The notes below the pieces were generated by a model. It saw only the letters and a program-made list of their open reading frames with translations. It was not told the origin of the DNA and searched no databases. From Microbacterium pumilum (GTDB lineage Bacteria > Actinomycetota > Actinomycetes > Actinomycetales > Microbacteriaceae), in contig NZ_BAAAOH010000001.1 in assembly GCF_039530225.1 (NCBI RefSeq), positions 3,782,001-3,846,000 of the forward strand: a stretch of DNA of 64,000 nt. Reading direction: 5' to 3'. Positions 53,718-62,982 of the stretch are shown here, one piece after another. The position numbers and the translations under genes are program-made. Position 1 is the stretch's first letter. Every line of letters starts with the position of its first letter.

Positions 53718-54722
53718 ATGCGCTCGAAGACATCCAGCCCCTCTGTCCGCCGCACCCGCCGAATGGTCGAACGCCGCGCTCGACGCCGTCCCGCCGTCAT
53801 CGTCGCGGGTCTTGCCGTCGGACTCATCACCGCGGTGGGTTTCGCCGGCGTGGCGCCCGTGTCGTATGCCCAGGCAGACGGCGTATCGGCGAGCTTCGCC
53901 CTCGCTTCGTACACGACAACCGCTCAGCCTGACGCCGCGGTCGCCAAGACCGAGACCGACACCGCCTCTTCTAGCGCGCGCGAGGCGGTCGCCGACGCCG
54001 ATGCCGCGGTCGCTGCAGCCCGAACCGTTGCCGCTGATATCAAAGCCTCAGGGTTGGACGTCGGCGTCGCCGACACGACCATCGATACCGTCGCCCTCGA
54101 AGAGACCGCGGATCGCCTCGAACTGGGCATCGACCACATGCCCGAGCCCCTGCTTCCCTGGGTCACCGACCAGGTGACGACCCTGGTCTCGTCCGTCAAC
54201 AAGCGGGTCGCCGGACTCCGCGGCGGCCTCGACGCGGCGGTCGCCCTCAAGGCGCAGCAGGAAGCAGAAGCGAAGGCCCAACAGGAAGCCGAAGCCGCCG
54301 CAGCCGCCGAGCGTGAAGCAGCCGAGCGTGAAGCAGCCGAAGCACAGCCGGCGGCGCCCGTGGCAGCAGCCATGCCGACCGCGGCGATCCCTGCGGGTGG
54401 CGGCGGCGGCGACAATAGCCCGGCCGGTGCACAGGCCTCCGCGTATGCGATGTTCCCCGGCTACGGCTGGGGTGACGACCAGTTCGGATGCATCGTCGCG
54501 CTGTGGAACAGGGAGTCAGGCTGGAACTACCAGGCCTACAACAGCTCGAGCGGTGCCTTCGGCATCCCGCAGGCGCTTCCCGGCAGCAAGATGGCGAGCG
54601 CAGGCGCGGACTGGCAGTCGAACGCCGCCACCCAGGTCGCCTGGGGTCTCGGCTACGTCGCCGGCCGATACGGCTCCCCCTGCGGCGCATGGTCGCACTC
54701 CGAGTCGTACGGCTGGTACTGA
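53718..54722 (+). CDS. Secreted protein with coiled coil and lytic-transglycosylase-like C-terminus
   Basis: 334 residues: basic N-terminus with multiple Arg, membrane/signal helix (about 27-50), an Ala-rich coiled-coil segment (KAQQEAEAKAQQEAEAAAAA), Gly-rich linker, then a C-terminal domain FGCIVALWNRESGWNYQAYN ... GIPQALPGSK ... QVAWGLGYVAGRYGSP, the SLT/aggregation-promoting-factor type with the catalytic Glu in NRESGW. Predicted to cleave or bind peptidoglycan. The start is ambiguous (53718 or 53763); neither has a strong ribosome site. Confidence 0.82.
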   Translation: MRSKTSSPSVRRTRRMVERRARRRPAVIVAGLAVGLITAVGFAGVAPVSYAQADGVSASFALASYTTTAQPDAAVAKTETDTASSSAREAVADADAAVAAARTVAADIKASGLDVGVADTTIDTVALEETADRLELGIDHMPEPLLPWVTDQVTTLVSSVNKRVAGLRGGLDAAVALKAQQEAEAKAQQEAEAAAAAEREAAEREAAEAQPAAPVAAAMPTAAIPAGGGGGDNSPAGAQASAYAMFPGYGWGDDQFGCIVALWNRESGWNYQAYNSSSGAFGIPQALPGSKMASAGADWQSNAATQVAWGLGYVAGRYGSPCGAWSHSESYGWY

Positions 54723-54799
54723 TCCCGGACCGCCTGTCGCGGGGCTCCCGCCGTCGGCGCTGCGGGCCACCTGACGCTCTTTAGGCAGTTCCGCTCGAG

Positions 54800-55528
54800 T
54801 CAGTCCGACTCGGGCAGGACGAGCGGCAGTTCGCGGGCGGCATCCCACGGCTCGGTCCAGCCGAGTCTGTCGAAGAGTCCGTCGAGCAGCAGCCCGGTGA
54901 AGCCCCACACGAGATGCTCACCGGTGGCGTGAGCGACGAGAAACCCGGGCCCACGCCACTCCTGCCCGTCGCGGCGGATCACCGTGGACCCGCGGTTCGC
55001 GGGGTTGAGCAAGTCGCCGACGGGCGCTCGGAACACGTCGGCGGACTCGGCTGTGTCGACGACGCGAACGGGTGACGGATGCCGCCACCACGCGAGCACT
55101 GGCGTGACGACATGCTGCGAATACGCCAGTGGGATGCTGTCGAGCGTGCCGAGGACCTCGACACCCTCGGGGTCGAGCCCGGTCTCCTCCTCGGCCTCCC
55201 TGAGCGCGGCCGCCACGGGACCGTCGTCCTCGGGGTCGACGCGTCCGCCTGGGAATGCGACCTGGCCGGGGTGCGACCGTAGCGTCGACGCTCGTGCCAG
55301 CAGCAGCACGTCGAGGTCCCGCGACACCGCGTTCGCGTCAGCATCGTGACCGCTCTGCAACGAGTCGAGCACTCCGAACAGGATGAGGACAGCCGCCGGT
55401 CGGCAGTCCGCTGCCTCCGGAAGGTCGACAAGTGATGCGATTCCCTGCGCACCGCCGCCAGTGGCCGCAACCTCTGCGAGCGCGATGAGCTCGGCCCGCG
55501 CATTCCGGGCGGGCTGATCGGCAGGCAT
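54800..55528 (-). CDS. CoA-pyrophosphatase-like Nudix hydrolase
   Basis: 242 residues with the NudL/CoAse pattern: AFPGGRVDPEDDGPVAAALREAEEETGLDP (quoted in part: GGRVDPEDDGPVAAAL and REAEEETGL), followed by PLAYSQHVVTPVLAWW. Nudix enzymes of this branch hydrolyse CoA and acyl-CoA to phosphopantetheines and 3',5'-ADP. ATG at 55528 (MPADQPARNARAEL). Convergent with the lytic-transglycosylase-like gene, divergent from the pRiA4b gene. Confidence 0.88.
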   Translation of the reverse strand: MPADQPARNARAELIALAEVAATGGGAQGIASLVDLPEAADCRPAAVLILFGVLDSLQSGHDADANAVSRDLDVLLLARASTLRSHPGQVAFPGGRVDPEDDGPVAAALREAEEETGLDPEGVEVLGTLDSIPLAYSQHVVTPVLAWWRHPSPVRVVDTAESADVFRAPVGDLLNPANRGSTVIRRDGQEWRGPGFLVAHATGEHLVWGFTGLLLDGLFDRLGWTEPWDAARELPLVLPESD

Positions 55529-55640
55529 CCGATCAGGGTAGCCGATTCGGCATTCCTCCCCAGCCCGGGCTCCCGCTCGAGGTTCCACAGAGGTGCCTGC
55601 CGCCGATCGCACGAGGGCTGGCCGCCCATACCTTCAACGC

Positions 55641-57251
55641 ATGCGCTCATCGACCCTTCGCCACCTCATCCGTCTCCGTCTCACCCTGGTCGGCCCGCTG
55701 CCCGAGATCTGGCGCGAAGTCGTCGTCGATCGAGATCTGTCACTCGCCCACCTTCGTGACGTCATCCAGGCCGTCTTCGAAGGGCAGGACTGCCGCCATC
55801 ACCTGTTCACCGACGACCTCGACTCGCCGGTGTGGTCACGGACCCGCCGCCGCTGGGGAGACCGTTTGACCATGATCGACCTTCGGGATCCGACGGTCAT
55901 CGACGAAGCATCGGCACGAATCGGCTCGGTGCTGCGCGAGTCACGGCCGCTGTACTACGGACACACGTGCGAAGACGGCTGGCTCGTCGAGGTCGAAGCG
56001 CATGAAGACATCCTCGAGGCGGCATCCACTCCCCCCGTACGGGTGACCGCAGGCGAGCGTCGGTCTCCGCTCCCGTGCTGCCGCGGACCGTTCGAGCACT
56101 CGGTTCTCGTCGGGGTGCTCGAAGACCCTGCTCATCCCGAGCGAGAAGCCCTTCGTGCCCAGGTCGAGCGCACGATCGGCCCGTGGTCGCATTTCGATCC
56201 GGAGGAATTCGACATCGTCGAGGTGCAGCGGAGGCTCGACATGCTCGATCCCGACGCACCCCGTCTTGGAGTCGGAGTGCAGCCGATCCGCACAGGGCCA
56301 CTCGAGTGGCTCGTCGCACGACTGCCTCGTCCGGCACGGGCGGGTCTCGAGCGACAGCTCGCGACGAGCGGGCTCGACCTGCCTGCGGTCATCACGAACG
56401 ACGAGGCACGAGCAGCCACCCGCGAGTTCGGCTGGGTCGTCTCTCGCGCGGCGGACGGGGGCATCCCCCTGATCGACGGCATCGTCGACCCTGAGGTGGT
56501 GCGCATCGGCAGCGCCGCGCTCGGCTGCGACGAGGAGCAGATGCTGCGGCTCATCGCCCTCGCCAAACGCGGACACCTGCTCTACGCGCGCGGCGGCAGG
56601 CTTCGGGCGAACAAGCGCTCTGCCGCGGCAGTCATGCAACCCAGCGAGCTGTGGTCGCTGCTGGCCCGAGAACTCGGGCGCACGGTCGCACCCGGAATGT
56701 CAGGTGATCTCTTCCTGCTGGCGATCGCCGATGGCAGTCTCGCCGATCCCGAGATCGGCATCAGGCGCTGCGCCGAGGCAGTCGCGCTGCTGCGTCAGGG
56801 ACAGCGGCGCGAAAGCTGGGGGTATCACGGCTCGCGATCCGACGACTGCGAGCAAACGTGCGACTGTCCCAACGACGGAGCGGAGAACTGGCACGACGTC
56901 ATCGCTCGGGTGATCCGCGACGCCGCGACCGACGGAGCAGGCGAAGAAGCCGTTCCGCTCGCGGCGCAGTTCGCGGGCCACGAGGCTCGCGACCTCGGTT
57001 TCGATCCCGATTGGTTCGAGCGCTCGGCTGCGCGACCCTACGCCCTCGCGATCCGGTCGGGGGGCGAACCACAGGTCGCTGAGAGCGAGATGCTCGCCGA
57101 ACTCGATGACCTCATCCGACTGCTCTCGATGTTCGGCCTGGAACGAGGGGATGCCGGCACGTGGATCGTGCCGCCGACTCTGCAGGAGTTCGCACGCGAG
57201 AGTCTGCGCCGGCCGGGCGCCCATCGAGTGCCGGCCCACATCGACTTCTGA
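55641..57251 (+). CDS. Plasmid pRiA4b ORF-3 family protein
   Basis: 536 residues. The N-terminal 170 (IRLRLTLVGPLPEIWREVVV, LRDVIQAVFEGQDCRHHLF) form the pRiA4b ORF-3 domain; the rest is helical, with a Cys-rich CEQTCDCPNDGAENWHD stretch. Function unknown although the family is common on chromosomes and plasmids. TACCTT lies 6 nt before the ATG with no ribosome site, so it is leaderless. Not mobile by itself. Confidence 0.82.
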   Translation: MRSSTLRHLIRLRLTLVGPLPEIWREVVVDRDLSLAHLRDVIQAVFEGQDCRHHLFTDDLDSPVWSRTRRRWGDRLTMIDLRDPTVIDEASARIGSVLRESRPLYYGHTCEDGWLVEVEAHEDILEAASTPPVRVTAGERRSPLPCCRGPFEHSVLVGVLEDPAHPEREALRAQVERTIGPWSHFDPEEFDIVEVQRRLDMLDPDAPRLGVGVQPIRTGPLEWLVARLPRPARAGLERQLATSGLDLPAVITNDEARAATREFGWVVSRAADGGIPLIDGIVDPEVVRIGSAALGCDEEQMLRLIALAKRGHLLYARGGRLRANKRSAAAVMQPSELWSLLARELGRTVAPGMSGDLFLLAIADGSLADPEIGIRRCAEAVALLRQGQRRESWGYHGSRSDDCEQTCDCPNDGAENWHDVIARVIRDAATDGAGEEAVPLAAQFAGHEARDLGFDPDWFERSAARPYALAIRSGGEPQVAESEMLAELDDLIRLLSMFGLERGDAGTWIVPPTLQEFARESLRRPGAHRVPAHIDF

Positions 57252-57295
57252 CCCGGTCCGGTGCTACGCGACGGGGGCGCAGTTCGCACTGGGTG

Positions 57296-57323
57296 CCGGG
57301 CTGCTCACGAAGTAGCAGCCCGG
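57296..57323. terminator. Bidirectional hairpin between convergent genes
   Basis: Perfect 10-bp inverted repeat (CCGGGCTGCT at 57296-57305, complement at 57314-57323) with an 8-nt loop, between the convergent pRiA4b and VanY-like genes. Probably ends both transcripts. Confidence 0.6.
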
Positions 57324-57362
57324 GCGAAGGCGAACCGCGCCGAGGCCGCCGCTGACTGACCG

Positions 57363-57962
57363 TCAGGCCGCGGCATCCGTCCTCATCTCGGGGCACACGC
57401 CCCCGGGCGCTGTCGCACGCTCGAAGTGCCAGCGCTCGTTGGCGTAGGTCTGACAGATGCCGAAGCTCGCGCCGTTCTGGATCAGCCACAACTGGGCATC
57501 GACCGGCGCGATGTCGACGGCGTGGCCCGTGACGTGGCTCGAGCGCTCGGGGGTCGCGACGAATTGACGCGCGACCTGTTCGCTCTCGTACAGCTCGATC
57601 GCATCATCCAGAAGCCACTGCTGGTACTGGCTGCTGCGCCATCCGCTCGTCACCTGGAACGCAACGCCATCGACCGCGGCCGCCGCCTCTGCCTGCCGCA
57701 TCGCGTCGCGCAGCGCGGCGTCGAGCCTGGCGACGGCGGGAACGTCGTCGTCGGCGAGCGTCACGACCGCACCCTCGGCGATGAGGCCGTCGTCGGCGGT
57801 GGGCGCGAACGGAGCGATCGCCGAGGCGAACGTCGCGTTGACCACCACGATGACGAATGCCGCCGACAGCGCGGCGACGCACACCGCGAGGGCGAGGACC
57901 GTCAGGCGCCGCGCGCGAGAGAGGGGTCGGACAAGAGTGCGGGAGGGAGCAGGATGCTGCAT
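57363..57962 (-). CDS. VanY-like D,D-/L,D-carboxypeptidase (M15)
   Basis: 199 residues: one N-terminal membrane helix (about 20-45), then a peptidase M15B domain with TSGWRSS, SSHVTGHAVDIAP (zinc His and Asp) and NERWHFE (catalytic Glu and zinc His). Removes the C-terminal residue of peptidoglycan stem peptides outside the membrane. Divergent from the response-regulator gene 87 bp away, with VanS/VanZ-like genes beyond. Known VanY proteins run 200-300 residues; this is short but has all motifs. Confidence 0.88.
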   Translation of the reverse strand: MQHPAPSRTLVRPLSRARRLTVLALAVCVAALSAAFVIVVVNATFASAIAPFAPTADDGLIAEGAVVTLADDDVPAVARLDAALRDAMRQAEAAAAVDGVAFQVTSGWRSSQYQQWLLDDAIELYESEQVARQFVATPERSSHVTGHAVDIAPVDAQLWLIQNGASFGICQTYANERWHFERATAPGGVCPEMRTDAAA

Positions 57963-58007
57963 GCTCTCATCTCACGCGGGTGCGTGTTGTCGGGACGTAA
58001 GCGAAAT

Positions 58008-58028
58008 CGCATACACCCGCGATATGCG
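58008..58028. promoter_or_regulatory. Inverted repeat CGCATA-N9-TATGCG
   Basis: A perfect 6-bp inverted repeat in the divergent region between the VanY-like and VanR-like genes, about 9 bp before the -10 box (TAGGCT, 58037-58042) of the response-regulator gene. A good candidate binding site for that regulator. Confidence 0.5.
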
Positions 58029-58049
58029 GCCCGACCTAGGCTGGGACGC

Positions 58050-58709
58050 ATGCGCGTGCTGATCGTCGAGGACGAGCTCTACCTCGCCGAGGCGATCCGT
58101 GACGGCTTCCGACTCGAGGCGATCGCGGCCGACATCGCACCGGACGGCGACTCCGCGCTCGAGCAGCTCGCCGTCAATCTCTACGATGTGGTCGTGCTCG
58201 ACCGTGACATCCCCGGTCCGAACGGCGACGAGATCGCCCGGCATCTCGCTGGTGCGGCGGAAAGTCCCCGCGTGCTGATGCTCACGGCCGCCGACCGGCT
58301 CGATGACAAGGCGACGGGTTTCGAGAGCGGGGCCGACGACTACCTCACCAAGCCCTTCGCGCTGCGCGAGCTGGTTCTCCGCGTGCGGGCGCTGGGCCGG
58401 CGACCGGCGGCGGGGACGCCCCCGATCGTCGAGGTCTCCGGCATCCGCCTCGACCGCTTTCGTCGTGAAGTCTTCCGCGACGGACGCTATGTCGCTCTCA
58501 CGCGCAAGCAGTTCGCGGTGCTCGATGTGCTCATGACGGCGGGCGGCGGAGTCGTCAGCGCCGAGGACCTGCTCGAGCGCGCGTGGGATGAGAACGCCGA
58601 TCCGTTCACCAACGCCGTCCGCATCACGATCTCGACGCTGCGCAAACGCCTCGGCGAGCCGTGGGTCATCGAGACGGTTCCCGGCGTCGGGTACCGGATG
58701 AGCTCGTGA
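58050..58709 (+). CDS. OmpR-family response regulator, VanR-like
   Basis: 219 residues: receiver domain with acidic pair ED at 7-8, phospho-Asp51 and Lys101 (LTKPFA), then a winged-helix DNA-binding domain (about 128-218; LTRKQFAVLDVLM, NAVRITISTLRKRLG, TVPGVGYRM). Leaderless from ATG at 58050 (TAGGCT 7 nt upstream). The stop overlaps the kinase start (GTGA), so the two are co-translated. Likely controls the neighbouring vanY/vanZ-like genes. Confidence 0.93.
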   Translation: MRVLIVEDELYLAEAIRDGFRLEAIAADIAPDGDSALEQLAVNLYDVVVLDRDIPGPNGDEIARHLAGAAESPRVLMLTAADRLDDKATGFESGADDYLTKPFALRELVLRVRALGRRPAAGTPPIVEVSGIRLDRFRREVFRDGRYVALTRKQFAVLDVLMTAGGGVVSAEDLLERAWDENADPFTNAVRITISTLRKRLGEPWVIETVPGVGYRMSS

Positions 58710-59803
58710 GCGCCGAGCCCGGGGGACGACCGCGCGGCCTGTCCGTCCGATGGAAGCTCACGCTGAGTTACGCGGGCTTCCTCGTCGTGGCCGGGATCGC
58801 GCTGTTCGTGGTCGGATTCCTGCTGCTGCGATTCGTGCCCGAAGGCAATCTGAGCGTGGATGGCGGCGGCTTCGCGCCGAACCGGACGAACCTGCTCGAG
58901 GTCTTCGTCCGGTACGCCTGGTGGGCGATGGGACTGCTCGTGCTGTTCGGCCTCGTCGGCGGGTGGCTGCTCGCCGGAGTCGTCCTGCGTCCGTTGGATC
59001 GGATCACGGATGCCGCGCGCCGCGCCCGCGACGGCCAGCTCGACCATCGCGTCGCCCTGCCCGGCCTCGGCGATGAGCTGACCGATCTCGCCGACACCTT
59101 CGACGCCATGCTCGACCGGGTGGTGCGCACGATCGACGAGGAACGCCGCTTCGCCGCCAACGCGTCCCACGAGCTGCGCACACCACACGCCATCATCCGC
59201 ACGATGGTTGAGGTCGCTCAGGCCGACCCTGACGGGCGGGATGTCGACATCCTGCTCCAGCGGATCGGCACCACCAACGACCGGGCGATCGCCATGACCG
59301 AGGCCCTCCTGACGCTGGCTCGGGTCGGCCGCGGCGAGGCGCTCGAGGCGTCGCAGCTCGATCTGGCGGCGCTGGTCGGTGTCGCGGTCGACGAGCTCCG
59401 GCCGGATGCGGCGGCCCCCGGCATCCGTATGGACACGTCTCTCGAGCCGGCGTTGGTGAACGGGAACAGCATTCTGCTTGGCCGGCTCGCGACGAACCTC
59501 GTCAGCAACGGCATCGTGCACAACGTCCCCGGAGGATGGGTGCGTGTCACCGTGCGCTCCATCGCCGGCGCGACGGAACTCGTGGTCGAGAACAGCGGCG
59601 CGGTGATCGACCAGGCCGTCGCGGTCACGCTGACCGAGGCGTTCGTACGGGGATCAGGACGCGTGCGCAGCGCGGATGCGGACCACGGCGCTGGACTGGG
59701 ACTCGCGATCGTCGCGTCGATCGTCCGAGCCCATGACGGCACGCTCCAGGTTGTCGCCCGTCACGACGGAGGGCTTCAGGTGCGGGTCACTCTGCCACGC
59801 TGA
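58706..59803 (+). CDS. Sensor histidine kinase, VanS-like
   Basis: 365 residues: two membrane helices (about 20-42 and 68-93), a short 25-residue external loop, HAMP (about 93-145), H-box ASHELRTP with phospho-His155, then HATPase with N-box LATNLVSNGIVHN and G-box GAGLGLAIV. The short external loop suggests sensing within the membrane or of wall-bound ligands, as in VanS-B types. It is GTGA-coupled to the regulator. The final 28 bp overlap the convergent VanZ-like gene. Confidence 0.93.
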   Translation: MSAEPGGRPRGLSVRWKLTLSYAGFLVVAGIALFVVGFLLLRFVPEGNLSVDGGGFAPNRTNLLEVFVRYAWWAMGLLVLFGLVGGWLLAGVVLRPLDRITDAARRARDGQLDHRVALPGLGDELTDLADTFDAMLDRVVRTIDEERRFAANASHELRTPHAIIRTMVEVAQADPDGRDVDILLQRIGTTNDRAIAMTEALLTLARVGRGEALEASQLDLAALVGVAVDELRPDAAAPGIRMDTSLEPALVNGNSILLGRLATNLVSNGIVHNVPGGWVRVTVRSIAGATELVVENSGAVIDQAVAVTLTEAFVRGSGRVRSADADHGAGLGLAIVASIVRAHDGTLQVVARHDGGLQVRVTLPR

Positions 59804-60240
59804 TCGCCGCGTCGGCCCGCGGCGGCGACCAGTCGCGGGATGGCCACGACGATCACACCGATCGCACCGCCGAGGCTGTTCCACAGCACGTCCTCGAGGT
59901 CGGGCACCCGTCCGGGGATGGAGCCCTGCGCGTATTCCACCGCGACCGACAGCCCGACCCCGGCGAGAATCGCCACCGGCCAGGCTCTACGACTGAGCAG
60001 CAGAGCGATCGTCCCACCGAGCGGTACGAACAGGAGCGTGTTGAGAAGGCGTTCGGCATCGTCGTACGGAATCCAGACCAGCAGGGGCGCCGTGACAGCA
60101 TCCATGATTCGCATGACCGCGCCGCGGGCAGGTGCGACCAGCGAGCGTGGCGCGAGCGTGAGGATCGTCACAGCGGCGGCCGCGATCGTCATCGCGAACA
60201 CCCGGATGCCGCGGCGAGGCGCAGCGGTGATGCCGGTCAT
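59776..60240 (-). CDS. VanZ family membrane protein
   Basis: 154 residues with four hydrophobic segments: an N-terminal helix, YDDAERLLNTLLFVPLG (the conserved VanZ block), SVAVEYAQGSIPGRVPDLED and the following WNSLGGAIG. VanZ-family proteins confer low teicoplanin resistance or affect envelope function; mechanism unknown. ATG after GGAGGGA. 3' overlap with the kinase gene by 28 bp. Completes a VanY-RS-Z set. Confidence 0.88.
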   Translation of the reverse strand: MTGITAAPRRGIRVFAMTIAAAAVTILTLAPRSLVAPARGAVMRIMDAVTAPLLVWIPYDDAERLLNTLLFVPLGGTIALLLSRRAWPVAILAGVGLSVAVEYAQGSIPGRVPDLEDVLWNSLGGAIGVIVVAIPRLVAAAGRRGDQRGRVTRT

Positions 60241-60335
60241 AGCGGTCCCTCCGCCGGCGTTCGGATCGACCGGCACAAGCCATTCCAGCGAGCCCGATGT
60301 TGCGGGAGCGTATCCGAACGCTGGACGCGGCCGGA

Positions 60336-61097
60336 TTACCGGCCGCGCTCGAGAGGCGTGAGGTCGGGCGAGAGCGCCTCGCGGTCATCGAACACGAAAC
60401 ACTGGCCGATGAAGTGGTCGCCGCCCACCCGCTCGAAATAGCCGAGGATGCCGCCGTCGAGCTGGAACGCCTCCACACCGAGATCGCCGAGGTAGAGCGC
60501 TGCCTTCTCACAGCGGATGCCGCCCGTGCAGAAGCTCACCACCGTCTTGTCGTCCAGCTGCGCGCGGCGGTCGGCCGCGGCATCCGGAAACTGGGTGAAC
60601 CGCTCGATGCGCCAGTCGAGCGCCCCGTCGAAGGTGCCGTAGTCGACCTCCAACGCGTTGCGGGTGTCGATCAGCACGACCTCGCGCCCCGTGTCGTCGT
60701 GCCCCTGGTCGAGCCAGCGTCGCAGGGTCTCGGGCGCGACCGCAGGCGCTCGGACGGCATCCGGTCGGATCGTCGGGTGATCCATGCGGATGATCTCGCG
60801 CTTGACCTGGACGAGCATCTTGCGGAAAGGCTGTTCGTGCGACCAGCTCTCCTTCGTCGTGAGCCCGGCGAATCGAGGGTCGTCGCGCAGCTGCGCGACG
60901 AACTCGCGCACACCATCCGCATCGCCCGCGATGAACAGGTTGACGCCCTCCTCGGCGAGCAGGATCGTGCCCTTGAGGCCCGCAGCATCCGCCCGCGCCC
61001 GCAGGATCGTGCGCTGCTGGGCGCAATCGTCGATCGCCGTGAAGAGATAGGCGGAGACGTTGGGGACCCGAGGCACCGCTCCAGCGTACGGAGACAT
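60336..61097 (-). CDS. trhO: tRNA uridine 34 hydroxylase (rhodanese-like)
   Basis: 253 residues of the TrhO/YceA family, which hydroxylates U34 in tRNAs using O2 on the way to 5-methoxyuridine or cmo5U. N-terminal acylphosphatase-like domain (NVSAYLFTAIDDC..., GTILLAEEGVNLFIAG), then a rhodanese domain with Cys in VVSFCTGGIRCEKAA, which fits the family active site. ATG at 61097 is a choice by homology. Between VanZ-like and DUF2510 genes; no link to either. Confidence 0.92.
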   Translation of the reverse strand: MSPYAGAVPRVPNVSAYLFTAIDDCAQQRTILRARADAAGLKGTILLAEEGVNLFIAGDADGVREFVAQLRDDPRFAGLTTKESWSHEQPFRKMLVQVKREIIRMDHPTIRPDAVRAPAVAPETLRRWLDQGHDDTGREVVLIDTRNALEVDYGTFDGALDWRIERFTQFPDAAADRRAQLDDKTVVSFCTGGIRCEKAALYLGDLGVEAFQLDGGILGYFERVGGDHFIGQCFVFDDREALSPDLTPLERGR

Positions 61098-61165
61098 CCT
61101 GGGCGTTTCGTCTCGGGTCACACGAAGTCGGGCACTCGGTCGCCCGCGAGGCTTACTCTCGATGC

Positions 61166-61741
61166 ATGGCGACGACGGCGGAGGCGGGCTGGTACGACGA
61201 CGGCACCGGCAAGCAGCGCTGGTGGGACGGCTCGCGGTGGACGGAGCACTACGTCGACCTGGGTGAGCGTGACGTCGAACTGCACGTCGATCCCACTCCC
61301 CCGGTCAGCGTTCCGATCAGCCCCGGCTGGTACGACGACAGGCGCGGCCGGCAGCGCTGGTGGGACGGCAACGTGTGGACGAGCGCCTCCAAGTTCAGCG
61401 GCGAGGAGCAGACGTTCGCCGGGATCGTCGTCGACGGCCGGTGGATCCATTTCGGCGCGATGAGCGAGCCCATCGCGAACGCCCGGGCGTCGTTCGAGAG
61501 CGGAGCGGCGCTCATCAAACGCGGACGGCTCAGCAGTCCCGCCGTGGCACGCACCCTGTTCGGCCCGAGTCCCATCACCCCGCGTCTGCTGAAGCAGGCG
61601 CTTGACGCTCAGTCGACGTACCTTCTCGTCGAGGTGTCGGGCCAGGTCTGGCTGGCCATGGTCGCTTCGGGACGGGATGCCGAGGCTCAGCAGTTCGCGA
61701 CCTGGATCAACAACGTCGCGGAGCACTACCGTTATCGCTGA
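61166..61741 (+). CDS. Protein with two DUF2510 motifs
   Basis: 191 residues with two actinobacterial DUF2510 WW-like motifs, [20 protein letters not shown] (7-27) and [20 protein letters not shown] (52-72), then a 110-residue C-terminal domain without membrane segment. DUF2510 usually sits N-terminal to membrane helices, so a soluble version is less usual. TACTCT lies 6 nt before the ATG: leaderless. Function unknown. Confidence 0.8.
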   Translation: MATTAEAGWYDDGTGKQRWWDGSRWTEHYVDLGERDVELHVDPTPPVSVPISPGWYDDRRGRQRWWDGNVWTSASKFSGEEQTFAGIVVDGRWIHFGAMSEPIANARASFESGAALIKRGRLSSPAVARTLFGPSPITPRLLKQALDAQSTYLLVEVSGQVWLAMVASGRDAEAQQFATWINNVAEHYRYR

Positions 61742-61854
61742 GCCTGGAACTCACGGCTCGTTCCCAGCTTGCCGGGACCAAATCATGCCGGTCATCCGTT
61801 CTTCTCAATGACGCCGCAGCCAGCGCCGTCATACCCAGGAGGGAACACCACATC

Positions 61855-62331
61855 GTGACCACCGACTACCGCAAGACCCCCGAGGCGCTCCACGGCCTCA
61901 CCGACACCCAGTACGCCGTCACGCAGAACGACAGCACCGAGCCGCCGTTCCGCAACGAGTACTGGAACAACCACGAGCCGGGCATCTACGTCGACGTGGT
62001 TTCAGGGCAGCCGCTGTTCTCGTCGACCGACAAGTACGACAGCGGAACTGGCTGGCCGAGCTTCACCAAGCCCATCGACGCCGACGCCGTCACCACCAAG
62101 ACCGACTGGAAGCTCCTCATGCCACGCACCGAGGCGCGCTCGTCGGGGGCTGACAGCCATCTGGGCCACGTCTTCAAGGACGGCCCGCGCCACGCCGGAG
62201 GCCTGAGATACTGCATGAACTCGGCCGCTCTGCGGTTCGTCCCCGTCGCCGAGCTCGACGAGCAGGGCTACGGCGAGTACCGCCGCCTGTTCGCCACCAC
62301 TGACACCACCACCGAGGAGCACGCATCATGA
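61855..62331 (+). CDS. msrB: Peptide-methionine (R)-S-oxide reductase
   Basis: 158 residues; reduces R-methionine sulfoxide in proteins with thioredoxin. [24 protein letters not shown] and [11 protein letters not shown] with resolving/catalytic Cys120 are present. The zinc CxxC pairs of many MsrBs are replaced by Ser here (LFSSTDKYD), so it is a zinc-free form. GTG with AGGAGGGA upstream. ATGA overlap with msrA gives a stereospecific repair pair. Confidence 0.97.
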   Translation: MTTDYRKTPEALHGLTDTQYAVTQNDSTEPPFRNEYWNNHEPGIYVDVVSGQPLFSSTDKYDSGTGWPSFTKPIDADAVTTKTDWKLLMPRTEARSSGADSHLGHVFKDGPRHAGGLRYCMNSAALRFVPVAELDEQGYGEYRRLFATTDTTTEEHAS

Positions 62332-62882
62332 CCAGCGGACCTGCCGACACCGGCACCATCACCCAGACACCCGGCGCCGAGACCGCCGTTCTCGCAGGCG
62401 GCTGTTTCTGGGGCATGGAGGACCTCATCCGTCGCCAGCCCGGTGTGCTGGCCACCCGAGTCGGCTACACCGGCGGCAAGAACGATCACGCGACCTACCG
62501 TCGTCACCCCGGGCATGCCGAGGCCGTGGAGATCGTCTTCGATCCCGCGAAGACGTCGTACCGCGACATCCTGGCGTTCTTCTTCCAGATCCACGATCCC
62601 TCGACCCGGGATCGCCAGGGCAATGACATCGGCTCGAGCTACCGTTCAGCGATCTTCCCGCTCACGCCGGAGCAGGAGCGGGTCGCCCGCGACACGATCG
62701 CCGACGTGGATGCCTCTGGACTCTGGCCCGGCGAGGCCGTCACCACGATCGAGCCCAGCGGCCCGTTCTGGGAGGCCGAGCCCGAGCACCAGGACTACCT
62801 CATCAAGTATCCGAACGGGTACACGTGCCACTTCCCGCGCGCGGGTTGGGTGCTGCCCAAGCGGAGCGACGCCACGGTCTGA
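62328..62882 (+). CDS. msrA: Peptide-methionine (S)-S-oxide reductase
   Basis: 184 residues; reduces S-methionine sulfoxide. The family motif GGCFWGME (catalytic Cys26), [20 protein letters not shown], then [20 protein letters not shown] and PNGYTCHF are visible. Coupled to msrB by a 4-bp overlap (ATGA). Followed by a GC-rich hairpin. Cytosolic. Confidence 0.97.
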   Translation: MTSGPADTGTITQTPGAETAVLAGGCFWGMEDLIRRQPGVLATRVGYTGGKNDHATYRRHPGHAEAVEIVFDPAKTSYRDILAFFFQIHDPSTRDRQGNDIGSSYRSAIFPLTPEQERVARDTIADVDASGLWPGEAVTTIEPSGPFWEAEPEHQDYLIKYPNGYTCHFPRAGWVLPKRSDATV

Positions 62883-62909
62883 CGCTCGCTCCACGCGAGA
62901 GCAGACAGC

Positions 62910-62942
62910 GGATGCCGCGGCCCGGTCGGGGTCGCGGCATCC
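62910..62942 (+). terminator. GC-rich hairpin after msrBA
   Basis: Perfect 10-bp inverted repeat (GGATGCCGCG at 62910-62919, complement 62933-62942) with a 13-nt loop, 28 bp past the msrA stop and before the next promoter. No U-tract. Confidence 0.6.
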
Positions 62943-62982
62943 ATCACTCCTCAGGACACGTGATCGCTCGCTACACTGCGGT

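Noticed and set aside
57363..60240. A complete vancomycin-resistance operon
   Set aside because: VanY-, VanR-, VanS- and VanZ-like genes are present but no dehydrogenase, D-Ala-D-Lac ligase or VanX-type dipeptidase lies nearby.
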